Shown: piece by piece, positions 1-7,827 of the stretch
Layout: each line of letters begins with the position of its first letter
How positions within the stretch are numbered: the first letter of the stretch is position 1
Position numbers and translations under genes: made by a program
Notes under the pieces: generated by a model
What the model was told of the DNA's origin: nothing
Seen by the model: the letters and a program-made list of their open reading frames with translations, nothing else
Database searches by the model: none
Source of the DNA: Vibrio sp. 99-8-1
GTDB taxonomy: Bacteria; Pseudomonadota; Gammaproteobacteria; Enterobacterales; Vibrionaceae
Direction of reading: 5' to 3'
NCBI RefSeq assembly: GCF_013114595.1
Contig: NZ_VTXE01000042.1
Span: 1-38,861, forward strand
DNA length: 38,861 nt

Positions 1-37
1 CCGCCGTTACGATGATTTTTTTACTGTTATTTATCAT
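1..37 (-). CDS. pdxA: 4-hydroxythreonine-4-phosphate dehydrogenase, N-terminal fragment (partial)
   Basis: Only the first 12 codons lie in the window, read leftward from an ATG at 37 (MINNSKKIIVTA). They resemble the start of PdxA, where a short lead-in and a beta strand (xxVVIT in E. coli) precede the GEPAGIGP motif, which would fall just outside. Position supports the call: it begins 17 bases after the surA stop on the same strand, and the order lptD-surA-pdxA is standard in gammaproteobacteria. PdxA is an enzyme of pyridoxal phosphate synthesis. The fragment is too short to judge alone, so the name rests mainly on context. Confidence 0.6.
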   Translation of the reverse strand, partial: MINNSKKIIVTA

Positions 38-54
38 AGTTGTGTCAGTCACCG

Positions 55-1347
55 TTATTCTGCACTTTTGTCATCGTTGAGATATTCAACGAAGGCACTT
101 GCTCTCATCTCTTGAATCCAAGTGGATGCTTCTTCATTAAACTTACGATTAAAGAGAATTCTATAAGCTTTGTTTTTCTGTGCAGAATCGGTTTTATCAA
201 CCTCACGGCGATCGAGTACTTCTACAATGTGCCAGCCATGAACGGTTTTAAAAGGTTCACTGATTTCACCAATCGGTAGTGTTTCAATTTGATGTTTGAA
301 TTCTGGAACATATAGCTCTGGTGTTTGATAGCCCAACTCACCATTTTGTGCGGCAGAACCAGGATCTTGGCTGTATTGAGTGGCCAATTGTGCGAAATCG
401 CTTTCACCAGAATTGATCTTCTCAATGTAGTTATTTAGTTTTCGCTTAGCGCCTTCATCACTGAGAATTACCGACGTTTTAATCAAAATATGTCGAGCAT
501 TTACTTCTGTGACCGCAACGGTCTCCAGACCTTTAACACCCTCTATTTTCAGGATATGTAAGCCAACGCCACTTCTAAAAGGACCAATGATTGAGCCTGC
601 TCCTTGGGTGGTGATTTGATCAGCAAAGATAGTTGGCATCTCTTCTTTTCTCATCCAACCCCAGTTTCCCCCTTCTAGCGCTTTTGGGCCATTGGAGTAA
701 GTGATTGCCATCTTAGAAAAGTCATCACCTTGCTTTAACTGCTCAGCAATGTTATTTGCTTGGGTTTCGATAGCCTGCTTATCTACTCCATCATCAAACT
801 TGAGTTGGATGTGCTGGATATTATACTCAACAGTGGCATTATTTTGCTGTGAAAGCTGTCCTGATAAGGTGTCTACTTCTGCTGGTAAGATATTGATTCT
901 TCTGCGAACAAGCGCATTTCTTGCTTCAGAGATAGCGATCTCTTTGCGTATCTGCTCACGAAAATCAGCATAGGCAATATCATCTTCTTTTAGTGAAGCA
1001 CGTAACTGCTCAAGTGACTTATTGTTTTCTTTAGCAATATTCTGTAGTGCACGATCAAGTTGGTTGTCATCAATTCGAATACCTAAACGTTCTGCTTCTT
1101 GAAACTGAATGGTATCTAAAATTAATTTATCAATTACCTGCTCTCGTAATATTGAGGCGTCAGGCAGTTCTTGTCCTTGGTTTTCGGCATTGCTCTTAAA
1201 GGTTTTAAGTGCACCGTTGATATCGCTTTTTAAAATAACGCCATCATTAACAATAACGGCAACACCGTCTAACTCTACTGGTGCGGTATACCCGATAGCA
1301 GGCATTAAACAAGATAAAGCGAATAGAGCGTGTTTCCACATTTTCAT
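55..1347 (-). CDS. surA: Periplasmic chaperone / peptidyl-prolyl isomerase SurA
   Basis: SurA escorts unfolded outer-membrane proteins through the periplasm to the BAM complex. From the chosen start the protein is 430 residues, against 428 in E. coli. A signal peptide of about 22 residues ends in a YTA-type cleavage site, followed by the chaperone domain (VAVIVNDGVILKSDI at the beginning) and two parvulin domains at about 175-270 (starts near IQHIQLKF) and 283-385 (starts near NARHILIK). An in-frame ATG at 1365 overlaps the lptD stop as TAATG and could be used for coupling. The ATG at 1347 is preferred because it gives MKMWKHAL..., matching the E. coli N-terminus MKNWKTLL, and has a GGAT sequence upstream. 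It lies in an lptD-surA-pdxA operon, so the sigma-E-like promoter before lptD should also drive it. Confidence 0.95.
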   Translation of the reverse strand: MKMWKHALFALSCLMPAIGYTAPVELDGVAVIVNDGVILKSDINGALKTFKSNAENQGQELPDASILREQVIDKLILDTIQFQEAERLGIRIDDNQLDRALQNIAKENNKSLEQLRASLKEDDIAYADFREQIRKEIAISEARNALVRRRINILPAEVDTLSGQLSQQNNATVEYNIQHIQLKFDDGVDKQAIETQANNIAEQLKQGDDFSKMAITYSNGPKALEGGNWGWMRKEEMPTIFADQITTQGAGSIIGPFRSGVGLHILKIEGVKGLETVAVTEVNARHILIKTSVILSDEGAKRKLNNYIEKINSGESDFAQLATQYSQDPGSAAQNGELGYQTPELYVPEFKHQIETLPIGEISEPFKTVHGWHIVEVLDRREVDKTDSAQKNKAYRILFNRKFNEEASTWIQEMRASAFVEYLNDDKSAE

Positions 1348-1364
1348 TGATGTATCCAAAATCA

Positions 1365-3692
1365 TTAATTATTTAAATAGAATGGGCGGCCATAACCCAG
1401 TGAAGCACTAGAGCTATCAAACCCAGCCAGACCTGAGGAGAGATTAGTGCCAAATCCAGTAATACCAAAATTCACACTGAATTTTTTCTGGTACTGAGGA
1501 TCCCCGACCCCGATCTCAGACCAGCTATAAAGTTGGTTACTGTATGACATGCCAATGTACCAACAATCGCTGGTATAGGTTAAGCCACCTAGCCACTCAA
1601 GGTCGACACTTTCGTTTAAGTCGTAAAAGTATTGACCATTAAAACGCCATTTAGGATTGAAGGTATATCCGGTGATAAAACCAGCCTGATTGATGCCTTT
1701 TCGGGTGTACTTATTAATATTGTCGTCGGTGGAGAACTGAACATTTTTACTAATGTAGTCCAGAGATACGTAGCGATAGCTTAACTGGCTAAAGCCTTCA
1801 TCATATTTATACTCCAGTGTACTATCCGCTAATTGAACATCTGATGAGGCGGTATCGTACTGGAATCCACCTTGGTAGAAGTAACGATCATCATAGTTAA
1901 ATTCAGTCTCTAGTGCCCAGGCAGAGTATGACGAGGTCTTTTCACTTGAAATGGTGTTGTTGTAAGAGTCGTCGATATAGATTATTTGACCAAATGAGAT
2001 GTTCATTCTTTCACGATAGTTGCTATCGTAAAAACGAGATGATGCGCCATAACTTATCTGGTTTGCAGGGGATATTCTATCCACGCCACTGAATTTTTGG
2101 CTACGGAATAAACCATGGTAATCCGTTTGCAGTTCAGTGGTGTCATAACCGGCATAGATATCTGATTGTTCAACATCTTTTACATAAAGGTATTGAGCTT
2201 GAGGCTCAAGCGTCTGGGTGTACCCTTGGAACAGGCCATTCTCATTTTCAAGAACAATACCCGTGTGGACTCTCAGCTGAGGCACTGTTCGTGAAGCTTT
2301 CTCTTTCAAGTTTTTGTTCACACCAGTGAGAGGCACACCATCTAAATCTTGTTGGTAGTAGGTTTGATACAGTTTGGCTTCAGTGGTGATTGAACCCCAT
2401 GTTGTTGTCAGCGGTAAAGCTAACGTTGGCTCTAAATGGGTTCGAGTGGCTGACGGGTTTTCAGTGTTGTCGGTTTCAAATCGACTAACATGACTTTTAA
2501 AATTAAAATCCAGATTAGAGTAGAAGTGCGGTGCGTAATAGTTAAAAGCAAATTGTGGCATCAAACGGTAAGGGGTACTATCTGCTGATAATACTTGGAA
2601 GTCACGTACTCTTAATGTGCTGTCCCAGTTGTTGGAACGATAAGAGACTTCGCCTGATTGCAATAATTGACCATCTTCTCGGCTACCTATGCTGGAGCTT
2701 AAGTCAGTAAAGTAGCTTATATCGCTGACTTTTGAGTAGTTAATATCCACTTTCCATGCTTCAGAGAAGATGCCTGTGTGACGCCAGTTATAGCCCCATC
2801 GAGCCCCTTCATCAGGATGCGCTCTATCATCTGCTAGGTATTCAGAATCCAGTGTGCCTTCACCTAAAACTGTAAGATAACGAAACTCGGATTCTAATTG
2901 AGTACCACGTTTCTCCATATAGTTAAACGTCGTGGTAAGATCGTAGTTTGGTGCAATATTCCAATATATTGGTGCAGTGAAACTAAAACCGTCTCGTGTA
3001 TCTAGCGAGAAACCGGGGTAGAGAAATCCAGTTTTTCTGGTATCACCAATCGGAACCGTTAAATAGGGTAGATAGAAAACGGGGATCTGAGCAATCTCAA
3101 CTCTCGGGTTGAAAAAGGTCGCTTCCTCTTCTTCTTGGTCTATTTCTATGGATGATGCAGTTAACCGCCAAGAGTTGTCCCCTTCGGGACAAGAGGTAAG
3201 AGATCCATCTTCAAGTTCATAAAATTTCTTGCCTGAACGATAGATAACTTCCGCTTCACCGCGACCAGCATCACATAGAAATTGGTACTTAGCTTTTTCT
3301 AAAGTGGCTTCACTGGTTGTCAAATTGGTTGTCGCTTTATCAGATATTGTTTTAACCTGACCGTCGGAAAAACTCACATTACCTTCAGCAACCACGGTAT
3401 CATCTTTCTGATGAAGGGTGACTTTATCAGCGGTAATGCGTTTATTTCCTTGTACAACGACCACATCACCCTCATAGGTCGCTTTGTCGCCATTTATACC
3501 TTCAAGGGCATTCGCTTCGACCACAATGGGGATATCATTGTTATTTTTTGGTGATGAGTCAGGAATCAAGCATTGATCTGACATGGGCATTTCCTGCACA
3601 CTATTAGGTTCAGGAGTTTCTGCATGAGTAACTGGCACTAACATAGCAGCACTTATTGATGTAGCGAGAAGAGTGCGAGGAAAAAGTAGCAT
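1365..3692 (-). CDS. lptD: LPS-assembly outer-membrane protein LptD
   Basis: LptD is the beta-barrel that, with the lipoprotein plug LptE, inserts lipopolysaccharide into the outer leaflet of the outer membrane. The 775 residues compare with 784 in E. coli. A signal peptide (about 1-24, ending THA) precedes a periplasmic beta-jellyroll (about 55-180, OstA type) and a long barrel rich in alternating aromatic and polar residues, ending in an aromatic-rich C-terminus (FYLNN). The protein has exactly four cysteines, C41, C140, C168 and C710. C41 and C168 (in TSCPEG) match the two N-terminal cysteines of E. coli LptD. The paired C-terminal cysteines of E. coli are reduced here to one, in SDCWYIG. 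The stop overlaps an alternative surA start by one base. The gene is divergent from djlA. Confidence 0.95.
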   Translation of the reverse strand: MLLFPRTLLATSISAAMLVPVTHAETPEPNSVQEMPMSDQCLIPDSSPKNNNDIPIVVEANALEGINGDKATYEGDVVVVQGNKRITADKVTLHQKDDTVVAEGNVSFSDGQVKTISDKATTNLTTSEATLEKAKYQFLCDAGRGEAEVIYRSGKKFYELEDGSLTSCPEGDNSWRLTASSIEIDQEEEEATFFNPRVEIAQIPVFYLPYLTVPIGDTRKTGFLYPGFSLDTRDGFSFTAPIYWNIAPNYDLTTTFNYMEKRGTQLESEFRYLTVLGEGTLDSEYLADDRAHPDEGARWGYNWRHTGIFSEAWKVDINYSKVSDISYFTDLSSSIGSREDGQLLQSGEVSYRSNNWDSTLRVRDFQVLSADSTPYRLMPQFAFNYYAPHFYSNLDFNFKSHVSRFETDNTENPSATRTHLEPTLALPLTTTWGSITTEAKLYQTYYQQDLDGVPLTGVNKNLKEKASRTVPQLRVHTGIVLENENGLFQGYTQTLEPQAQYLYVKDVEQSDIYAGYDTTELQTDYHGLFRSQKFSGVDRISPANQISYGASSRFYDSNYRERMNISFGQIIYIDDSYNNTISSEKTSSYSAWALETEFNYDDRYFYQGGFQYDTASSDVQLADSTLEYKYDEGFSQLSYRYVSLDYISKNVQFSTDDNINKYTRKGINQAGFITGYTFNPKWRFNGQYFYDLNESVDLEWLGGLTYTSDCWYIGMSYSNQLYSWSEIGVGDPQYQKKFSVNFGITGFGTNLSSGLAGFDSSSASLGYGRPFYLNN

Positions 3693-3735
3693 CGAGTTTA
3701 ACTATCCTGTGTAACTTGATTCAGTCAGAGGTCAA

Positions 3736-3763
3736 ATAGACCCAATCTGGAAAAAAACGTTCC
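3736..3763 (-). promoter_or_regulatory. Sigma-E-like promoter for lptD-surA-pdxA
   Basis: On the minus strand GGAACGT (3763-3757) is followed after 16 bases by TCTAT (3740-3736) in the context GGGTCTATT. This matches the sigma-E pattern GGAACTT - about 16 bases - TCTAA/TCAAA with one change in the -35 element. It would start transcription about 37-40 bases before the lptD ATG. In E. coli, lptD and surA are known sigma-E targets, so the site fits the genes. It was identified by eye only. Confidence 0.55.
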
Positions 3764-3842
3764 TTATAATAAAGGAATTTGCGGCGACAGACACTATCTG
3801 ACATCGATAGACGGCAAAAAATTCATAGTTGAGAGCACAATA

Positions 3843-4691
3843 ATGCACATTTTTGGCAAGATTTTAGGTTTATTTTTCGGTTATCTGTTTGGAGGACCAT
3901 TTGGTGCTCTGTTTGGTGTTTTCCTTGGACATCAGTTTGATAAAGCAAGAAGGTTGAGTCAGGCCGGGTTTCGCGCCTCTAGTGCTTTCTCTGGTGGACC
4001 CAATCAAGCAGAACGTCAGGCTGAGTTTTTTAAGGCTGCATTTGCGGTTATGGGGCACGTAGCGAAAGCAAAAGGCCAAGTGACCAAAGAAGAAATTCAG
4101 TTAGCCAGCATCATGATGGATAAGATGAATCTACATGGTGAGCAACGAAAAGCCGCTCAAAATGCCTTTCGTGATGGTAAATCCTCAGATTTTCCATTGA
4201 ACGAAACGTTGGAAAAAGTGCGAATTTCAGCGGCAGGTCGATTTGATTTATTGCAATTTTTCTTGGAGTTACAGATCTCCTCTGCTTTCGCGGATGGCGA
4301 GTTGCATCCGACAGAGCGAAATGTTCTGCATGCCATCGCGAAAGGGTTAGGATTTTCTCCTCAGCAATTGGATCAGCGATTACAGATGCAAGAAGCCGCC
4401 TACCGCTTTAGACGAGAAGGTGGTGGCGATTGGCAAGGACAACAAGGTGGAGCATGGCAGCAGGCGACGACCGCTGATCAGCTTAATGATGCTTATAAAG
4501 TTCTCGGTATTAGTAATAATGCAGAGTCGAAAGAGATTAAGCGAGCTTATCGTAAATTAATGAACGAGCATCACCCTGATAAGTTAGTGGCCAAAGGCTT
4601 GCCGCCAGAAATGATGGAAGTTGCTAAGCAAAAAGCGCAAGAAATTCAGTCTGCCTACGATGTAATCAAAAAAGAGAAAGGGATTAAGTAA
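3843..4691 (+). CDS. djlA: Membrane-anchored DnaJ-like co-chaperone DjlA
   Basis: DjlA is an inner-membrane J-domain protein that stimulates DnaK ATPase; in E. coli it influences Rcs envelope-stress signalling. The 282 residues (271 in E. coli) begin with a glycine-rich membrane segment at about 6-30 (repeated FGG/FGxxF spacing), as is typical of DjlA, whose anchor can dimerise. A TerB-like helical domain follows at about 50-180, then a Gln/Gly-rich linker (about 195-208), then a C-terminal J domain from about 214 with the invariant HPD at 244-246. It is divergent from lptD across a 150-bp spacer, the arrangement seen in E. coli. A strong hairpin terminator follows 30 bases after the stop. 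Confidence 0.93.
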   Translation: MHIFGKILGLFFGYLFGGPFGALFGVFLGHQFDKARRLSQAGFRASSAFSGGPNQAERQAEFFKAAFAVMGHVAKAKGQVTKEEIQLASIMMDKMNLHGEQRKAAQNAFRDGKSSDFPLNETLEKVRISAAGRFDLLQFFLELQISSAFADGELHPTERNVLHAIAKGLGFSPQQLDQRLQMQEAAYRFRREGGGDWQGQQGGAWQQATTADQLNDAYKVLGISNNAESKEIKRAYRKLMNEHHPDKLVAKGLPPEMMEVAKQKAQEIQSAYDVIKKEKGIK

Positions 4692-4720
4692 CAGAGCAAG
4701 CGATCAATAGTGAATGATGT

Positions 4721-4760
4721 AGCCGGTAGAAGAGTCAAGAGTATTCTACCGGCTTAGTTT
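4721..4760 (+). terminator. Rho-independent terminator after djlA
   Basis: A perfect 11-bp stem, AGCCGGTAGAA (4721-4731) and TTCTACCGGCT (4744-4754), with a 12-base loop, is followed by TAGTTTTTTA. The T-run lies on the plus side only, so it serves djlA and faces the convergent DUF547 gene, which ends at 4765. Confidence 0.85.
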
Positions 4761-4764
4761 TTTA

Positions 4765-5550
4765 TTAATTCTTTATTTCGTTGAGCGACCAGTCATAGTG
4801 GTACTCGATATTATTGAGTGTACTAGGCAGATCGGAACGGTACTGTTTTAAATGCTCAAGTACACTCTCTTCTCCGCCAAAATCACTAGCAAACCATTCA
4901 TAAATTGAAGAGAGCTGACTTTTCTTATCTGTAATTAAGACACCTTTGTCACTATTAATAAATTCATTTGCCGCTTTTGTTAATAGTGCATCGCTGTTGG
5001 TCGCGGTAAAGGCTTTCTCTTGTAGGTTTGGACAGCCTAAACTGGCGCAATTGACGGCGTAATGTGTTCTAGGATCATTCCAGATAGGACGTAAAATTCG
5101 GTGTTCAATATCATTGAGTGTTAACGCTTTTCCATCTATTTCTACGACCTCGTCACCCCAAGGGCCAAAGCTAAATATTCCGCCAAGTTTAGTAATGGAC
5201 TTCAGTGGGTAATTGGCAAGAATGACATCAACCGTTATCGCATTATAAAGGTTGACCCAATATGGATATTGTTGTGCTCTATTTAACGTTTTAGGGGGAA
5301 TCGCAGCAAGGTCCGCGATATAACCTTTAAGCTGTTGCTTATCATCTTTAGTTACGTTTTGATAGCGAACTAAACTATATTCCCCTTCATTCACTAGATA
5401 GCGATCTAAGAAGTTTTGCCATGCTTGATGGTCTACCACGATAGAGCTGAGCGGATCGTGACTATTCCAATAGTCCCATAAATCAGACTTTGGCGCGGAA
5501 AAAACCACACTAGGAAGCAGAGTAAAAAATAATATCAGTAAGCGAGCCAT
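4765..5550 (-). CDS. Secreted DUF547 family protein
   Basis: The protein is 261 residues from the ATG at 5550, chosen because it opens directly with a signal peptide (MARLLILFFTLLPSVVFS, then APKS). An in-frame ATG at 5586 would add 12 residues with no ribosome site. The mature part shows the DUF547 pattern: a WxNxYNA segment (YPYWVNLYNAITVDVIL), a central region leading to LNDIEHRILRP, and a cysteine pair in VNCASLGCPNL. DUF547 proteins are widespread and resemble papain/transglutaminase-like folds, but no activity is established that I can name. It stands alone between the djlA terminator and the leu operon and is probably periplasmic. Family confidence is good; function is unknown. Confidence 0.8.
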   Translation of the reverse strand: MARLLILFFTLLPSVVFSAPKSDLWDYWNSHDPLSSIVVDHQAWQNFLDRYLVNEGEYSLVRYQNVTKDDKQQLKGYIADLAAIPPKTLNRAQQYPYWVNLYNAITVDVILANYPLKSITKLGGIFSFGPWGDEVVEIDGKALTLNDIEHRILRPIWNDPRTHYAVNCASLGCPNLQEKAFTATNSDALLTKAANEFINSDKGVLITDKKSQLSSIYEWFASDFGGEESVLEHLKQYRSDLPSTLNNIEYHYDWSLNEIKN

Positions 5551-5660
5551 ATTTGAGCCATAAGTTGTTGCACATATTGTGAACATATAGACAGAGGATA
5601 AGCTATATTTCTTTCATATTATTATAATGATAGGGTTTGAGAGGGAAAATCAGTGGAATG

Positions 5661-5694
5661 ACTGTCAGCTCTCACTAATAAAAGAGCCGACAGT
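5661..5694 (-). other. Hairpin downstream of leuD, possible 3' end of the leu transcript
   Basis: On the minus strand ACTGTCGGCTCT pairs with AGAGCTGACAGT (12 bp, one G-U pair) around a 10-base loop, starting 17 bases after the leuD stop. There is no T-run after it, so it is not a canonical terminator. It could be a 3'-stabilising hairpin with rho-dependent or distal termination. Confidence 0.5.
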
Positions 5695-5710
5695 AAACGG
5701 TTAGAGGCTA

Positions 5711-6313
5711 TTACTGCATAAAGTCAGCAATAGCGTTTTCGTATTGAGCTATTTTTTCTTCGTGTTGCAGTGTTAAGCCAATATTATCCAAACCATTTAG
5801 TAAGCAGTGACGACGAAAATCGTCAATTTCAAATGAGTAAGTTTTGCCATTAGCTTCAACTTTCATAGACTCAAGATCAACGGTGATTTCGGCGCCATCG
5901 TGATTTTCAACAAAGGTGAAAATCTCATCAACCTGTTGCTCTGTAAGACGTACAGGGATCATCTGGTTGTTGATTGAGTTGCCATAAAAAATATCCGCGA
6001 AGCTCGGAGCTATCATCACCTTTATTCCATAATCCGCTAATGCCCAAGGCGCATGCTCACGCGAAGAACCACAGCCAAAGTTTTCTCTTGCTAACAGAAT
6101 AGATGCGCCATCATAGCGAGGTTGGTTCATAACAAATTCAGGGTTAGGCTGTTTTCCTGCATCATCTAGAAAGCGCCAATCATGAAAAAGATGCTGACCA
6201 AATCCAAGACGCGTTACTTTTTGCAAAAACTGTTTTGGAATAATGGCGTCGGTATCAATATTCGCCAAATCCAAAGGAACAACTAAGCCGGTGTGGTTTT
6301 TAAATCCTGACAT
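5711..6313 (-). CDS. leuD: 3-isopropylmalate dehydratase small subunit
   Basis: LeuD is the small subunit of isopropylmalate isomerase, which with LeuC interconverts 2- and 3-isopropylmalate in leucine synthesis. At 200 residues it matches E. coli LeuD (201). The swivelling-domain signature is visible: VVPLDLANIDTDAIIPKQFL at about 11-30 and the substrate-loop region with ARENFGCGSSREHAPWAL at about 75-92. The ribosome site AAGGAG lies 7 bases before the ATG. It is the last gene of leuABCD, 11 bases after leuC. Confidence 0.97.
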   Translation of the reverse strand: MSGFKNHTGLVVPLDLANIDTDAIIPKQFLQKVTRLGFGQHLFHDWRFLDDAGKQPNPEFVMNQPRYDGASILLARENFGCGSSREHAPWALADYGIKVMIAPSFADIFYGNSINNQMIPVRLTEQQVDEIFTFVENHDGAEITVDLESMKVEANGKTYSFEIDDFRRHCLLNGLDNIGLTLQHEEKIAQYENAIADFMQ

Positions 6314-6324
6314 TGATTTGCTCC

Positions 6325-7737
6325 TTATGCTTGCAACGTTCTGATATCAACAAAATGTCCAGCAATTGCTGCGGCTGCGGCCATTGCGGGGCTAACAAGG
6401 TGGGTACGTCCGTCTCTTCCTTGGCGTCCTTCAAAGTTACGGTTACTGGTTGAAGCGCAACGTTCATGAGGCCCAAGTCGGTCGTTGTTCATGGCTAAAC
6501 ACATAGAACAACCGGGTAATCGCCATTCGAAACCCGCGGCAATGAAGATTTTATCTAACCCCTCTTGTTCAGCTTGGGCTTTCACTTGCTCTGAACCCGG
6601 AACAATTAGAGCTTGAACATGTTCGGCTACTTTCTGGCCTTTCGCTATTGCCGCCGCAGCACGCATATCTTCTATACGAGAGTTGGTGCACGAACCCACA
6701 AATACTTTATCTACTTTATAGTCAGACAGCATTTTGCCGGCTTCTAGACCCATGTAAGCCAATGCTTTCTCGGCAGATGCTTTTTCAACTTGATCGCTAA
6801 ACTGATCAGGAGATGGAATCGGAGTATCAACCGCGATAACTTGGCCTGGATTGGTGCCCCATGTGACTTGAGGTTTTATGTCGGCGGCGTTAAGTGTCAC
6901 TACGTGATCAAACTCTGCATCAGGGTCACTTTTCAGTGATGACCAGTACTCGACCGCAGCATCCCAAGAGGCGCCTTTTGGTGCAAACTTACGATCTTTT
7001 ATATAGTCAAATGTGGTTTGATCTGGAGCGATCAATCCCGCTTTTGCTCCTAACTCAATAGCCATATTACATACGGTCATTCTTCCTTCCATAGAGAGAT
7101 CAGTAATCGCTTCACCACAGAACTCTACTACGTATCCTGTTCCGCCAGCAGCGGTGGTTTTACCTATAATAGCTAAAACAATATCTTTGGCAGTAATACC
7201 TTCAGCAACCTTACCTTGAACCTCTATCTTCATGGTTTTAGCGCGAGCTTGCTTAAGAGTTTGGGTAGCGAGAACGTGCTCAACTTCAGAAGTACCAATA
7301 CCAAACGCTATAGAACCAAATGCACCATGAGTGGCGGTATGAGAGTCGCCACAAACAATGGTCATTCCTGGTAATGTGATGCCTAGTTCAGGGCCCATGA
7401 CATGGACAATACCCTGATATTTATGATTAATGTCATACAGGGTGACGCCGAACTCTTGACAGTTTTTTGCTAGCGTTTCCATCTGGATACGTGCCATTTC
7501 ACCCGAGGCATTGATATCTTTTGTGGTTGTCGAGACATTGTGATCCATAGTGGCAAACGTTTTGCCTAACTGACGAACCTTTCGTCCTTTTTCTCTTAAA
7601 CCATCAAATGCTTGAGGGGAGGTAACTTCATGAACTAAGTGGCGATCAATATAAAGGATTGGGTTTTCACCTTTCGCCTCGACGGCCACATGAGCGTCGT
7701 AGATTTTCTCATAAAGAGTTTTTGTATTATTAGCCAT
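6325..7737 (-). CDS. leuC: 3-isopropylmalate dehydratase large subunit
   Basis: LeuC is the [4Fe-4S] aconitase-type subunit of isopropylmalate isomerase. The length of 470 residues is close to E. coli LeuC (466). Iron-sulfur ligands are visible as the single cysteine in VFVGSCTNSRIEDM and the pair in PGCSMCLAMNND. Other aconitase signatures are the GDSHTATHGAFG segment and the C-terminal RNFEGRQGRDGRTHLVSP. A 90-bp structured gap separates it from leuB, whereas leuD follows after only 11 bases, so leuCD is the tightly coupled pair in this operon. Confidence 0.97.
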   Translation of the reverse strand: MANNTKTLYEKIYDAHVAVEAKGENPILYIDRHLVHEVTSPQAFDGLREKGRKVRQLGKTFATMDHNVSTTTKDINASGEMARIQMETLAKNCQEFGVTLYDINHKYQGIVHVMGPELGITLPGMTIVCGDSHTATHGAFGSIAFGIGTSEVEHVLATQTLKQARAKTMKIEVQGKVAEGITAKDIVLAIIGKTTAAGGTGYVVEFCGEAITDLSMEGRMTVCNMAIELGAKAGLIAPDQTTFDYIKDRKFAPKGASWDAAVEYWSSLKSDPDAEFDHVVTLNAADIKPQVTWGTNPGQVIAVDTPIPSPDQFSDQVEKASAEKALAYMGLEAGKMLSDYKVDKVFVGSCTNSRIEDMRAAAAIAKGQKVAEHVQALIVPGSEQVKAQAEQEGLDKIFIAAGFEWRLPGCSMCLAMNNDRLGPHERCASTSNRNFEGRQGRDGRTHLVSPAMAAAAAIAGHFVDIRTLQA

Positions 7738-7761
7738 TGCTTCTTCCGTGATTGTCAGTGT

Positions 7762-7820
7762 CGCAGCGAGTTAGTGTGTTGTTGTAAATGTGGTCACTAA
7801 CTACAGCAATAACTGCTGCG
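7762..7820 (-). repeat. Intercistronic stem structure between leuB and leuC
   Basis: Two nested inverted repeats fill the leuB-leuC gap. The outer arms are CGCAGC (7762-7767) and GCTGCG (7815-7820); the inner arms are AGTTAGTG (7769-7776) and CACTAACT (7795-7802). There is no T-run, so it does not look like a terminator. It may stabilise or allow processing of the leuCD part of the mRNA; this is inference. Confidence 0.5.
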
Positions 7821-7827
7821 AATATCA

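Noticed and set aside
701..973. Open frames antisense to surA, such as the 90-codon frame on the plus strand
   Set aside because: These mirror the codon pattern of the real gene on the other strand and have no ribosome sites or family features. The same applies to the other antisense frames inside leuA, leuB, the pump, pykF and glmS.
5661..5694. Hairpin after leuD as a rho-independent terminator
   Set aside because: The stem is good but no T-run follows on the minus strand; kept only as a structural feature.
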